Assembly: GCA_020086605.1 (NCBI GenBank)
Contig: JACBWW010000004.1
Location: 7,396,750-7,460,749, forward strand
Direction: 5' to 3'
Length of the DNA: 64,000 bases
Source: Lanius collurio
Taxonomy: Eukaryota; Chordata; Aves; Passeriformes; Laniidae
The notes under the pieces are model-generated. The model was given only the letters and a program-made list of their open reading frames with translations, was not told the DNA's origin and made no database searches. Positions 38,001 through 50,000 of this stretch are shown here, piece by piece; the first letter of the stretch is position 1, and each line of letters starts with the position of its first letter. The position numbers and the translations under genes were made by a program.

Positions 38001-41000
38001 NNNNNNNNNNNNNNNNNNNNNNNNNNNNNNNNNNNNNNNNNNNNNNNNNNNNNNNNNNNNNNNNNNNNNNNNNNNNNNNNNNNNNNNNNNNNNNNNNNNN
38101 NNNNNNNNNNNNNNNNNNNNNNNNNNNNNNNNNNNNNNNNNNNNNNNNNNNNNNNNNNNNNNNNNNNNNNNNNNNNNNNNNNNNNNNNNNNNNNNNNNNN
38201 NNNNNNNNNNNNNNNNNNNNNNNNNNNNNNNNNNNNNNNNNNNNNNNNNNNNNNNNNNNNNNNNNNNNNNNNNNNNNNNNNNNNNNNNNNNNNNNNNNNN
38301 NNNNNNNNNNNNNNNNNNNCGGCAGGGCTGAGCGGGGCTGAGGGCACGGGCCGCAGGGAGCGGCACCCACGGCGTGCGGGGGGTAAACGCGGAACGTCGG
38401 CTGTAAACTTGAGGCGCACAATGGGACCTGACTCCTCACACCGATCGCCGCGGGCCGCAGGGAAACGCGGTCGAGCTGTATAGGGAAACGGAGGGGCTGA
38501 TACTCGCAGTGTTGGTGTTATCTTTCCCTGCTTAATTTATCAAGGTTCTACAAAACAGATTAATAATAGGAGTAGTAAGAGTTGAAATTAGATTTTCATA
38601 AATGAAAACTATAGGGAGGTTTTTGTTTGTGATAATTATTTCCAGCTGAAGGCTGAGTTTCTGCATTCATGTCTGGACTGTCCTGCAGCGAAGGTGCCTC
38701 CTGAAATGTCTTGGCTCCGGTCTCAGTCCTGGGTTTGTGCTGAATGTTTTTGTGAGAAGAAACAACTGTACAATGTGTTGCTACAATTAAATTCGAAGGG
38801 ATTTGTTTTACAATGACCGTGTCATCGATGTGAGTGAAAATAATATGGAAACGTAGAGTGCTGTAAAAAGAAAAAAAAAAAAAAATTAAAAGTGAGGGGA
38901 GAGGCAGGAGCCACTGAAATTGTTAACTTCAGTCGTGTTCCGGAGAAAGCCCATCGGAAGGGTTAACCGGAGGGGCTGAGGCAGAGCAGCCACCTGGGAC
39001 CTCACACCCAATTGGCAGTCTTTTGTAATATATAATTTGCCTAAAATTGCGCGCTGAGCGCAAGCTTTTGTTTTCTAATTGATTTACGGTTTGAGCCACT
39101 TTTACCTCATCCCCTACTGTCCTGCACACAGTGCCAGCAAGTACATTACAGTGAGAAATGATAAATTACCACGCACTTGTGATGCTAATGCATCAAGAGT
39201 AAAAAACTGCATACTACGTGGGAGCTTCATGCATTAAGAGCGTCGCAAGGATAGAGCTATGCAAAAAATCATTTGTATCTTCTGAAATAACCGTTTGATC
39301 ATTTGCTTCAATTCATCACAGAGACCTAATTGAACCTGAAGATTAAAATTTATGCTGCTATGGCTTTCCATTTGTGAATTGCAACGAAGTTCTAAAGAAA
39401 ACGTGTGAATGTGGGTTTAAAGCTACCTGTATTTCAAGACTTTAAATAAGTTAATCAGAAAAATCCCTGGTATCAGAGCTTCTTAAAGCCTTTAGAAATT
39501 AAATGTTTGCTTGTTAATGAGAACCGCAGTAGGCATTCGCAAATGACAGGGCTCCAGTTTTAGATAGGAGAGTGTGTGGATGGGTTAACATAGATACTGT
39601 CTAATCAGTGTTTGTCACCGAAGCCATTTAAATATTTTGTAATCTGTTTTTGTTTCAGAGGTGTAGTGCAACTTTGCTGAATAACACTGTTACAGGTAAC
39701 AAGGAAGGACTGAAAATCTCGTATAGTATTTCTTACGTTTGTGAAATATCTCACTGATATCCCAGAGGAGAGGAAAATATGGAAGTTGGTGAAAGCTAAT
39801 GTACGCTTTTTGTCTGATTTCTTTCCCCCACTGTGCATCGAGGGCTGGATTGTGTTTTACCTTCACATACTCAGTCCACCTTAAATTTTTTTTTATTTTT
39901 GTACAATGTCTGTGGGTTCCAGTCTTGAAATATGAAGAAACAGATTTATGGCGGCTGCTGGGCACAACAAATTAAGTTGACAGTGATGTATGAGAGCATA
40001 ATAGCATGATGATCCCTCTGTAGCGCGGCTGGACGCCTCCTGCTTCATTTGGCTCTTGTTAGGATCTGTTAGGCAGCTAAATAATGAAATTCTGCTGACT
40101 GATTTCTGATTTCTCTTTTCTTCCTCTTTTCACCTTTTTTACTACTTACATTTTGCAGACCCATCCTAATGCCAGCAAACTGCCCTTAAAGGATTCTTTC
40201 ACTTATGACGACTACAGGTTGGTCTGTCTTTTAATTTTTATTTTTTTCCTTTGTTTCTTTTCTTTTTTTACTATGGTAAACTATGGGGCTCTGGAATGCT
40301 TCATTGGTGGGAAGGCCTTATCGTTACTGAAATGTTAATTGTAGGATTGGATACTAATATACTTTCTTAATGAAGAAGAAAGTGAAATAAATATGCAGAT
40401 TTTAATTGTTACAACGGAATAGTAATTCATCATAAGCAGTTAGTTTAGCCAACTGGCACACATAGTCAGATTGCTAAGGTAATTCCTTGTTTCTTAAGAA
40501 AATAATTCCATTGATGTGGCAGGAGTTTTAGGGTTTGGGGAATTTTTTAAAATTTCTTTTGTTTTTTTCATAAAAGGCTCTATCAGCACATACTAGTAAA
40601 AGCTGATATTTAGAGCTGCTGCTGAACAGGAGAGCTGGAGAACGGAAGTTGTACACATGAAACATGAGTGTGACTTGAAGGTGCTATAAGGGGTGACAGA
40701 ATTAAGATAAAAAGTACAACAATTAAGATAATAGTAGCTTTAGTTCTGTTACATGGTTAAAATAGCATGCATAAAAGATATTCATGAAAGATTTTTTAGC
40801 CTAGTTGTACTTGTGAGTAAGTCCATGAAAGTGAGATTTCCAGAGCATGCCTCCTTCATTTAAAGGGTCACTGGGGAACACACCAACTTACATGTGAACT
40901 GGTCTAAAATTTTAAAGACATCTTACAACAATTAACAAGAAGCATACTGTTACTCTGTTTCAAGCAGTGTTTGTATATCAGAATTATCCACAATTTAACT

Positions 41001-44000
41001 TGTTTTTAGAAATTAAGGAGATTCAGTTTGCCACTGTCTTTGTTAGCAGTCTAGTCCTTCTGAAGAAATCCTTCAGAAAGTCTAATTCTGTATGCTAAAT
41101 GCGTGTTAGTAGTACAGTCTGTGGGAATTCAAATTATTTTGACCTTCTCCTAGTGGCATCATTTTTTCCCCTCAAAAAAACCCACAACCCATACATGTAT
41201 TAAAGCCAGAATATAGGGAAACTAAGATTCTTTTTTCCACTGATGTTTAGTATTAATTTTTGTCAGGTATAGAATAAAGAAGTGAAGTTCTAGAAAATAT
41301 TGAAATTCTAAACTTTTCTGAAGATTTTTATGTCTGAAAAGGTAGCTTGCATTTCACTTACTTATGCTGACTTAGAAGGATTTTGAATGATGTCGATGTG
41401 CAAAAGGACTATGTAATACTCTCTTCATGGTTTTTACCTGGATATCTGTTTGGAATGTTGTGGCTTTTTTTTTCCCCCCTCAATTCTATTAAGCAGTAAA
41501 TTTAGCAATACTGACCTAAGCCAAAAGCTTGCAGATTGAAGAGAAACACTTACCAAAAGATCGTGCATGTGTCAGGTGGTTGCACTGGTTTCCAGTTCAT
41601 GCAGGACATAAGGTTTTTAGAGAGTGAGGGGAAAAATACATCCTGAGTCTTACAAGAGTTTGCACGAGAGTTCCCGCTGCCCAGCAGGAAAACCTGCAGG
41701 AGCAGGACCCTGGGTTTGGGATGTGTGGTGTGAGATATGTATGCAGGGAAGGGCTGGGGAAGCAGAAGGTGACATAGGGAGTGCATCCTGCTTGAGGAAT
41801 GGAGCCAATGGACAGTATGAAGATTCCCTTGCAAAGAGAGGAGGGATCACAATCCTGGTTTGGGATTTGTTCTGTGTGCATGTCCCATAAACCTGGGAGC
41901 TGCTGCTTCTGCAAGTGGTATTGCCTTCTACTGTTCCTATAGTCACTGGGATCTTTAAGGAAACTACGTTTGGAAACTCCCAGTCTAAATGATTGCTTCA
42001 GGTGGGACTATGGCCAAGCATACTTTAATGCTTTGAGCATTGACCATCTTGTGTTTTTACCTTTTGCAGATGGGCAGTTTCCTCTGTTATGACACGGCAG
42101 AACCAGATTCCAACAGAAGATGGTTCCAGAGTTACACTGGCTCTAATACCTTTATGGGACATGTGTAATCATACTAATGGACTGGTAAGGATTTCTTCAG
42201 TGTTGGTGAAAGACTTTAGGGCTTGAGTATTACGCCTTTCAACTACTGTAGAACAGTTTAGTAACACTTTCCATTATGCTTCTTAACACAGGTATGTTAT
42301 CTTCCCAAGAGACCCTATAAAACTAGTATCTGAAAGAAAGGTTTGTCAGTTTCTCAAGTATCTTATGATAGCTTTTCAGGGAGAGCTTTCTTCATCTAGA
42401 GAACACTTTACAAGTGATTGGATACTTGTGTAAAGTTATGTCTTATATGCATATAATGTACTTTTAAAAGTTTTCATTTACATGGAACGTTTTGTCCAGA
42501 CAAGTCTGAATAGTCTCCTGACATGGAGCTTTGTTTCTCATGGGCTGAAAAAGATGCACAGTACTGGACAGATTTGTTCTGAGAACAGAAAGCAGGCACT
42601 GGTGGAGGTTGCTTCTTGTAGCTACCACTAGGGAAAGTGGTTAGAGATTTGCAACTAAGAAATACTGCCTGCTCTCCTAACTGTGCCCAAAGAGCCTTGT
42701 TATAGAGACAGCAACAACAAGAACAAAGCCTAGTTCAACAAAAACAGTACATCTGTTACTACATCAAAGAAACAAAATGCAAAAATAGTACTTTAGGGCA
42801 TATTAAACATTTAAAAGGTGACATATGTATATAGAAAGTCAGACCTGCTGACACTTTGGCTTACGTGCGCTAGTTCAGGGGATGGTTTGTGATTTCATTA
42901 ACAGACTAGTTAATGCTGAGGTGAGGAAATGGAAACCCAGAGAGGCTGGTTTATCAATGTTACTTAGTCACCCTCATGGACGCTTCAAAAGTCATACCCC
43001 GTACTTGTGTTTCCAGTAGATAATTTTACTTATTGTTAGCACTAGGTATGACCATACTGTTCAAGTGATCTGGCTCTTTTGTGGGAGGGTTGACCTGAGA
43101 GTTAGGACAGCAGTACGTGTTAATGCTGTTGGTATAAAAAAAGTCTGTTTTAAATGAACAAACTGTAAAGCAAGTTGTTTTTCACTTGACATTTAGCTAA
43201 TTTAGTGTTACTATGACTGTATCAATTACAGCATGGTAGGCTAGGCTATGAAGTTGCAAGTGTTTGGGGTTTATTATTTATTTATTTTTCCTTATTGCAA
43301 GGTGATTACATGTTGTTTTTTAACAGTGATTCTTGCCTTTGCCTATTTGTTATACAATCTCACAGCTTTGATTTAGCAATAAAGTTCATATGAGAGTATT
43401 CAGTATAAAGAAAATTGCTTGAAATTCAGAAATATGTATTTTTGTAATATAAGTCATAGCTGCAAGCGTCAGTACTTCCTGTACCCTTTTCCTGCTGGGC
43501 ATCTCTTTCAGATGCTTTTGCAGAGACTTGTCTGTATTCATTAGACAACTCTTAATGAATGCCTTCAAAGTTGGAATTAGAGTAAAGAGGAAGAGAATCA
43601 AGGTTCTGTGAGGGAAAATTTAAGTAGCGTATATTAAAAGAGCAGCTATTTATGTTGTTTTACTCATTCAAACTTCTATTTAAATTGATAAAGTAATTTT
43701 TATTTTTATTATGCTGTTTAGCAATGGGTTTGATATGGAGCCAGCCTCTGGAGCCAAACCTCCTAATGCAGTCGTATATCAGGATTGGAAACATTTTTTT
43801 TATGCTGAAGTATATCCTAAAGGGCAAAGGTGGTTGTGCTGAACTTAAATATTTTGTATATATGTAAAGATTTCAGTCATTTATTTCATATTTCTACAGA
43901 AAGTAATTTGAATGGATATAAATTCAGGAAGGATAGAAAACTGTAATATTGGTAATGGGCTAAGAAAAGCTACTAAAGCTATTTCTGTTGTGTGCTAGTT

Positions 44001-47000
44001 GCCTTGTACTATTAGAAATGGAGGGAGGGGTGACTGCTATGATAACTGTAAGCTGCCTGTACTGTAGTTTGTATTATTGTAGAGTGAGATCAGGGTGGGC
44101 TCTGCTCTAATCATAGCACAATCCCTTTAAAATACATGCAGGGAATTGTTATTCATTGCAGGAAAGTAAGAAACAAAAGATGGCATTGAATGCACCCCTG
44201 TCTAGTTTATTCCAAATGTAGTGCTAAAATAGTTCTCAAGTCAGTCAGCTACCATATATATCCCTGTTCTTGCTTTACTCCACAGGACCCCTTTCTGTGA
44301 GCTAGATAATAAAATGCTCTTTGGATTTTAACTGGAGCTAGGTCCATCCAGCTTTTTCTTGCTTCTGACACTATTAATTAGATCAACCTGCCTTTAAAAA
44401 CTATTTCAAAATGGTTGTCTTCATGCATTTCTCATTGTTATTCTTTAGTGGGATTGTATTTTGACAGTCAGAGGTTGATTACCAGTTCTGACAGAGCTTT
44501 GAATAAGCTACATTCTGCCTATTGGGCTGGGTCCATCCTTAATCACTGACCAAGCAGACTATTGCATGCTTTATACACAACTTGAAATTCATGTATCAGT
44601 CTGCTTCAGAAATAAAACTGAAGGGATGCAATTTGTCAGCTATCATGTGGGAAGAGAAGTAAACACCCTGTTAATTCTCTTATGTGATTGCTATTAAAAG
44701 AAAGAGGAAATAGGAGTCTAGCACTCCATTATGCTTTTATAGAAAAGTCTTTCAGAAGTGCTGCTGGGTTTTGTGTGTTGTTTTGGGCTTTTTTTTTTAA
44801 AGCAAAAATAAAAATTTAAAAGAAGGATCATTACCCTAGTGAGGCATGCTTAAACTGACAGAATCCTCCCCTTAAAATACTGGAATTTCCTCAGTCTGTG
44901 AAAGCATCCTTTTCCACCAGCATTTCTAGGGATTGGCGTGGACTTTCACATTCAGAACTATTTCATTGAGTTTACACGCTAAGAAAATTTCAGGACAGGT
45001 CAAGAGTTCCTTTTTTTTGGATGAAAGGTACAGTTTTTTAGAAGATGACTGTGTTTGAACTAGGAAGGTAGATTTGTCATCCATTAGCATTTGTAACCTG
45101 CAGTTCAGGGTAGGATAACTTTTTAAACTGAAGATCTTAATTAAAATTGTGTGGTCCAAATCAGAGAATGCACAGGAATTTCTGTGTTCAAGTACTGCAG
45201 CCTGTGTTTCTCAGCAGGCTGTATTGCATGACTCGTGTTCTTTACTGACCTGCACGTGCCACAAACCCATTAATAGACCTGCAGTGGTGGCATCTGCACA
45301 GGGAGGTTTCTGCAAGTGTCTGCAGGGCCAGGCTGCCTGTTCTTGGGGCTGACTTTTTGGATTTGCTCCATTTCAAAGCACCACTTCTGCTGTTTCGACA
45401 AATGCACATTTAATGATGTAAGCAGTGCAAAACCATTAATGTATAAACTGTCAACCAAGCTTTTGAAATAATCTGAGGAACTCTGTCTTTGGACAAGCTG
45501 TATCCAAGATGGGAGTCGGGGTATACTGAAATGCATGTCAGTCAACTTACAGAAAAAATACATTTTCATTTTCAAAGGCTGAGAGAGAATCTTTGGCTTC
45601 TTTTAGGTTTTTCCTTAGGCCCAGAACATATTTTTCCATAAGTTACCTCTGTAAATACTGAACTCGGACTACTTTCCATAAAAGTTGCTTTCTTATTTTT
45701 CAGCAGCTTATGTTCCATCCTGTGGCTGCATCTCTGGTAATATTATTCAAGAACATGTTGTTTGTCACTTTGTAAAAATATTACGTTTTTAGGATAGCTT
45801 TACTTGTTAGTGTGACCCCATTACAGTTTAATAATTGTTTTTGGGGAAGTACAGGTTTGTCAAGAGAGTTTATCCTCTTCCATTACCCGCTACCATCACA
45901 ATAATCCTTTTAGCATTTTAAGAGTATTACTTAACTTTTAGATAAAGGGATTATTTTCAAGTAAATTTTAATTCTCTGAAGATTGTATCCCCTAAAGATC
46001 CACAGTTATCTAATCCTTTTTCATTGAGAAATCAAAAATGTGTTGGCAGTTGAAGGATAAAGCACAGCATATAGAGCTGTCAGTGCCTTGCTCCCTTGGG
46101 CCTCATGGGAGTGACTGAAATCTCCAGAACTTTAAAACAAGCTGCCGGCTTTAGCATGGCACTTTGTCTGTTGTCTATGGAAGGTACTTTACTCAGAGCC
46201 TTCTGTTCCCTTCAGGTAGGTTATTTCCTCCCTTAGATTTCTGTAATGTGGAGATTTTTTTAAAAAGAGATTGCTCAGGAATTGGAAAGCAATCACTATC
46301 AGCTATATTCTATTGTACTGACAAAGAAATGTATGCAATTCCTATTGTTAATGTTTATTTCCAATAGGAAAATTTGGCAGTGATGGGAGAGAGAAATATA
46401 AAATGCTAAAGGTGCTTTTGTCACTCTTTTCCTGGATAGATCACTACAGGCTACAATTTAGAAGATGACCGGTGTGAATGTGTAGCGCTTCAAGATTTCA
46501 AGGCTGGAGAGCAGGTAGTGTGAAGAGTTATCTACATTATTATTGTTTCATAAAGTTCTGGGGACTCTTGGTGACTCCCTAGGAAACTGTAATAAGTGGT
46601 GTGGATTAAACCCTGCTACATTTGAATTTTATTATGCTGAGCTAATTTTGAGTGAAAATGTTACCAAAGTAAATACATGTACATTTTTCAGAATATTTTC
46701 TATCACTTGGTAGACCGCAACTGTAGGACAGTTTTATTCCTCATATTTTAGAGAACTAGTTGAAATACCTTATCATTGGTAAATATACATACACAGTCAC
46801 CAAGTTTGGTATTCTGGAAGAGCTTAGTAAAAGGCTGTAAAGCAAAAGGACCAAAATATAAATATTTCTTAGTTATGGCTACAGTAGTAGATTGTAGAGT
46901 CTTTTTTAACAATGATGTTTGTTGGCTTATGTTTCTTGTTAGTCTTCATTCATTTAAAAGAGGTGAAATATGGTACAGTTGCCAGTCATTTTAACCCATG

Positions 47001-50000
47001 CTGCTGTCATTGCAATGCTTAGTGGAAATGAGAAGGGACCTAAAAACACACTCCTTCCCTTTCACACAAGAATGCATGCATTTACTTCTTCATCCTGAGA
47101 CTGCAGGAGAGTCTTGCAAAGATGCATGGAACTGTTCAGAATCCAGTATTTTGATCAGAACTGCTCAAAACCAAAACTGAGTGTCCAAACTAGTGATGTA
47201 TAGAAAGCAGTGTTTCCAGGAGGGTAGGAATCCCCTGTGCTGTGTCAGCAGCCAGCCTAAACCCTCAAGTGGAGCAGCACCCCTTTTTTGACTACTGCCT
47301 GTGGAAGTGCAATCAGCATGGCCAGACAAAGCCTTTGTCTAGGAAACATCCTGAAGTGTTTTGTAACTCAGCCTCTGAGTTATTACTTTTACTCTATTAT
47401 TTTGTGAATCTTACAGTTTATAATATTTTGATTGTAATTTTTCTTACGTATCATTTTCTTTTTTTAACAAAGAAGTGTCTGGAATTTTTTCTTTTTAGAA
47501 TACATCATTCCAGAAATGTATTTATCCTCATTGCTATGCTGGGGTCTACAGTTATTGTATATTTTTGCTCTTAAAATTTGTTATGGTAGTCAAATATTTT
47601 CTGTTTTTTCCAAGAGTGGTGTGATGAGTTAAAAGGGGTCCACAGTTTTTCCAGAAGTGATCCAATTTATAATTTTCCACAGCTGGCAATGGATGTGTCA
47701 TATAGCTGTTCTGGCTGCTCTCTCCATTTCAATTATAAAGGGTTCCTATATTTCAATTTTATTTTAGTAGTTTCACTTTGTCTGCTATTTATCAGGGTTT
47801 TTTAAAATTTCTGTGCAAACTTTAACTGTTAGTGACATCTTTAAAGAACTGTAATTATATAATGCTTCAGTCCTTTAATATACCATGCAGATGTTATTTC
47901 TTACAGTTTCAGCAGGAAGAGTGTATGATCAATGCTTTTACTGCTACAAAATGTGAGGCAGTGGAAGTCCACAGAGTCTGCCAAACACTGGCCTGAAATA
48001 AAGCAATTCTCATTCTGTTTAATTGGATTTTTTGTACAGCAGTCTCGGGGTGTAAGAGCATAGTGTGTAATCTATACATGATATGTGACTTCTAGTTTAT
48101 GAGATATATCACAGTTTTAAAACCTGAGAGGGTGAGCAACTCTCTTCTTAGCTACTGCCTTAATATACCTAAGCAGGTCACCTGTTCATCATGAGAGTGT
48201 GTTACAGTACAATGTTTACTATAATTCAATATCCATATTTAAGCATTTAGTGTTTAGGATAAATAGTTCTAATATAAAATTGAAAACAAAGAAAGTAAAT
48301 GGCATCATTGCTGTTACTGAGCCCTTTAGAGAGCACTGTTTCTTTCTCTGTCAGCTAGAGAGGAATGGAAGCTTGCAGGCATCCAGAGCACTGCTGTACC
48401 CTGAGAATCTGAAGGGAATTCTGTAACTGCTGGAACTTTTTTTTTCTGACTGACAATTCTGTTACCAAACACAAATGGGAAAATATCCTCTTGATGTGGG
48501 AGAATACGATTGCTACTCTGACCTCTAGTCCATTGCATTTCATACAGCCTAGCCCTGAATTAAATACATTCTGCAGGTTATATTTAGGATCTTCTTTTTA
48601 AATGGGAATTAAAGTAACTATGCTTTATATAAAAGAGTTCAGAGTAAAACAAAAATAAATACTGTCTCAGTACAGCTCAGATCTCTCTGTAGGATGTACT
48701 GTAGTATATCCATATCTTAAGATAACATTAGAATGAAAGCAAAGTTGAGCTATCAGCAGCATAATTTTGAGTGGACATTTGGTTGGAGAAAATGACTCCA
48801 GAAACACAATTTCTTTTAATGGGCCCTCCTTGTCTCTAATTTTTTTAGCCTTTAAAAAGCCTTTGAAAGCTTATTTCCATATGCTGGTACTTTATGACAG
48901 TGTGAGAAACCAAAATGTTTTTATTTTAAAGAACAGAATAAGAATTTCTTCTCGCCTTTCAAAGTCTCTGTTACATAGATGCATTTACATCTACCTCTAA
49001 AGTGTAATTGCTGCATTATATACAGCATTTGAGTCAATACCAGAAAACAAAGCATGTTTCTTCATAAAACTAAATATACCTTGTTCTCAGAATAGTAACT
49101 CTTTTGGAAAATAACTTTCAAATTATGTCAGTTTTGTGAGCTGATCTTAAGCTTTTTTCCTGTCCCTTCACTTCTCTTTTCATCCTTCTAGATTTACATT
49201 TTTTATGGCACTCGGTCAAACGCTGAATTTGTGATCCACAGTGGTTTTTTCTTTGATAATAATTCACATGACAGAGTGAAAATAAAGCTTGGCGTGAGTA
49301 AAAGTGACAGGCTGTATGCTATGAAGGCAGAGGTCTTAGCTCGTGCTGGTATCCCAACGTAAGTAAAACACAATGCCGTGGGCTTTTTCAAATATTTCCA
49401 AAGTATATAGTGTCCAGTAGAGCATATATGAAGCTCTTCTGTGATAGTTTTCTAGGTGTAATATTTCTCCTGTTTATATAGCAAATTAAAGTTACTGTAA
49501 TAATATTTACAGAAGTTGTCTGAGCTAAATTATCATCTAATTTGAACCATATATAAGGAAAAAAGCCTTTGCTTTAATAACCATTTGAACAAAAACAGAG
49601 CAAGGATTAATTTGAAGCAATCTGTGGGTTTTCTTTCTTTCCTATCCCTTGCAGACATACTACAATGCTTGGTATGTGAATCACAGCATTTTCTTTTAGT
49701 CTTTTCAGTCCAGAGGGTACTATTAGGAGCAGCAGACATAAAACATTGCATTTTCATGAATTTATTATTAAAGCTGTATAAAATAATTTTAAGTGTAAAA
49801 TTGTGGAGATAATTGTTCTTTTCAGATATAAGTTAGGGAAGCTTTTCAGTTTGAGCTAATATTATCTAAGTCTTTTAAAGTTACTTTTGTAGTAGTAAAT
49901 TTTTATGTTGAAGTAAATTCAAAGATATGTCAATTGAACTTGCATTTACTGTTGTTTGATTGTTTCTTTTATTAGTTCAAGTGTTTTTGCCTTGCACTCC

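Larger units (their letters stand above)
23668..40158 (+). other. SETD3: SETD3 intron 6 (16.5 kb)
   Basis: A phase 0 intron separating the two halves of the SET domain. In order it holds a CR1 3' fragment (23.93-24.23 kb), AT-rich unassigned sequence, nested CR1 copies (27.86-29.98 kb), a GC-rich block (31.56-31.99 kb), a short CR1 tail (33.28 kb), a perfect hairpin (35.11 kb), a pyrimidine tract (36.10 kb), the gapped CpG island (37.81-38.49 kb) and a CpG-retaining AT-rich block (38.9-40.13 kb). I see nothing assignable in 24.24-27.85, 30.0-31.55, 32.0-33.27 or 33.34-35.1 kb. Confidence 0.9.

Noticed and set aside
37751..38483. Long frames of 160-220 codons on both strands around 38 kb
   Set aside because: Most of their length is undetermined bases (N), so the apparent openness is an artefact of the gap.
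41550..41950. Four overlapping open frames in intron 7 as a nested gene
   Set aside because: They are open on both strands with no recognisable peptide, and are explained by locally lower AT content.
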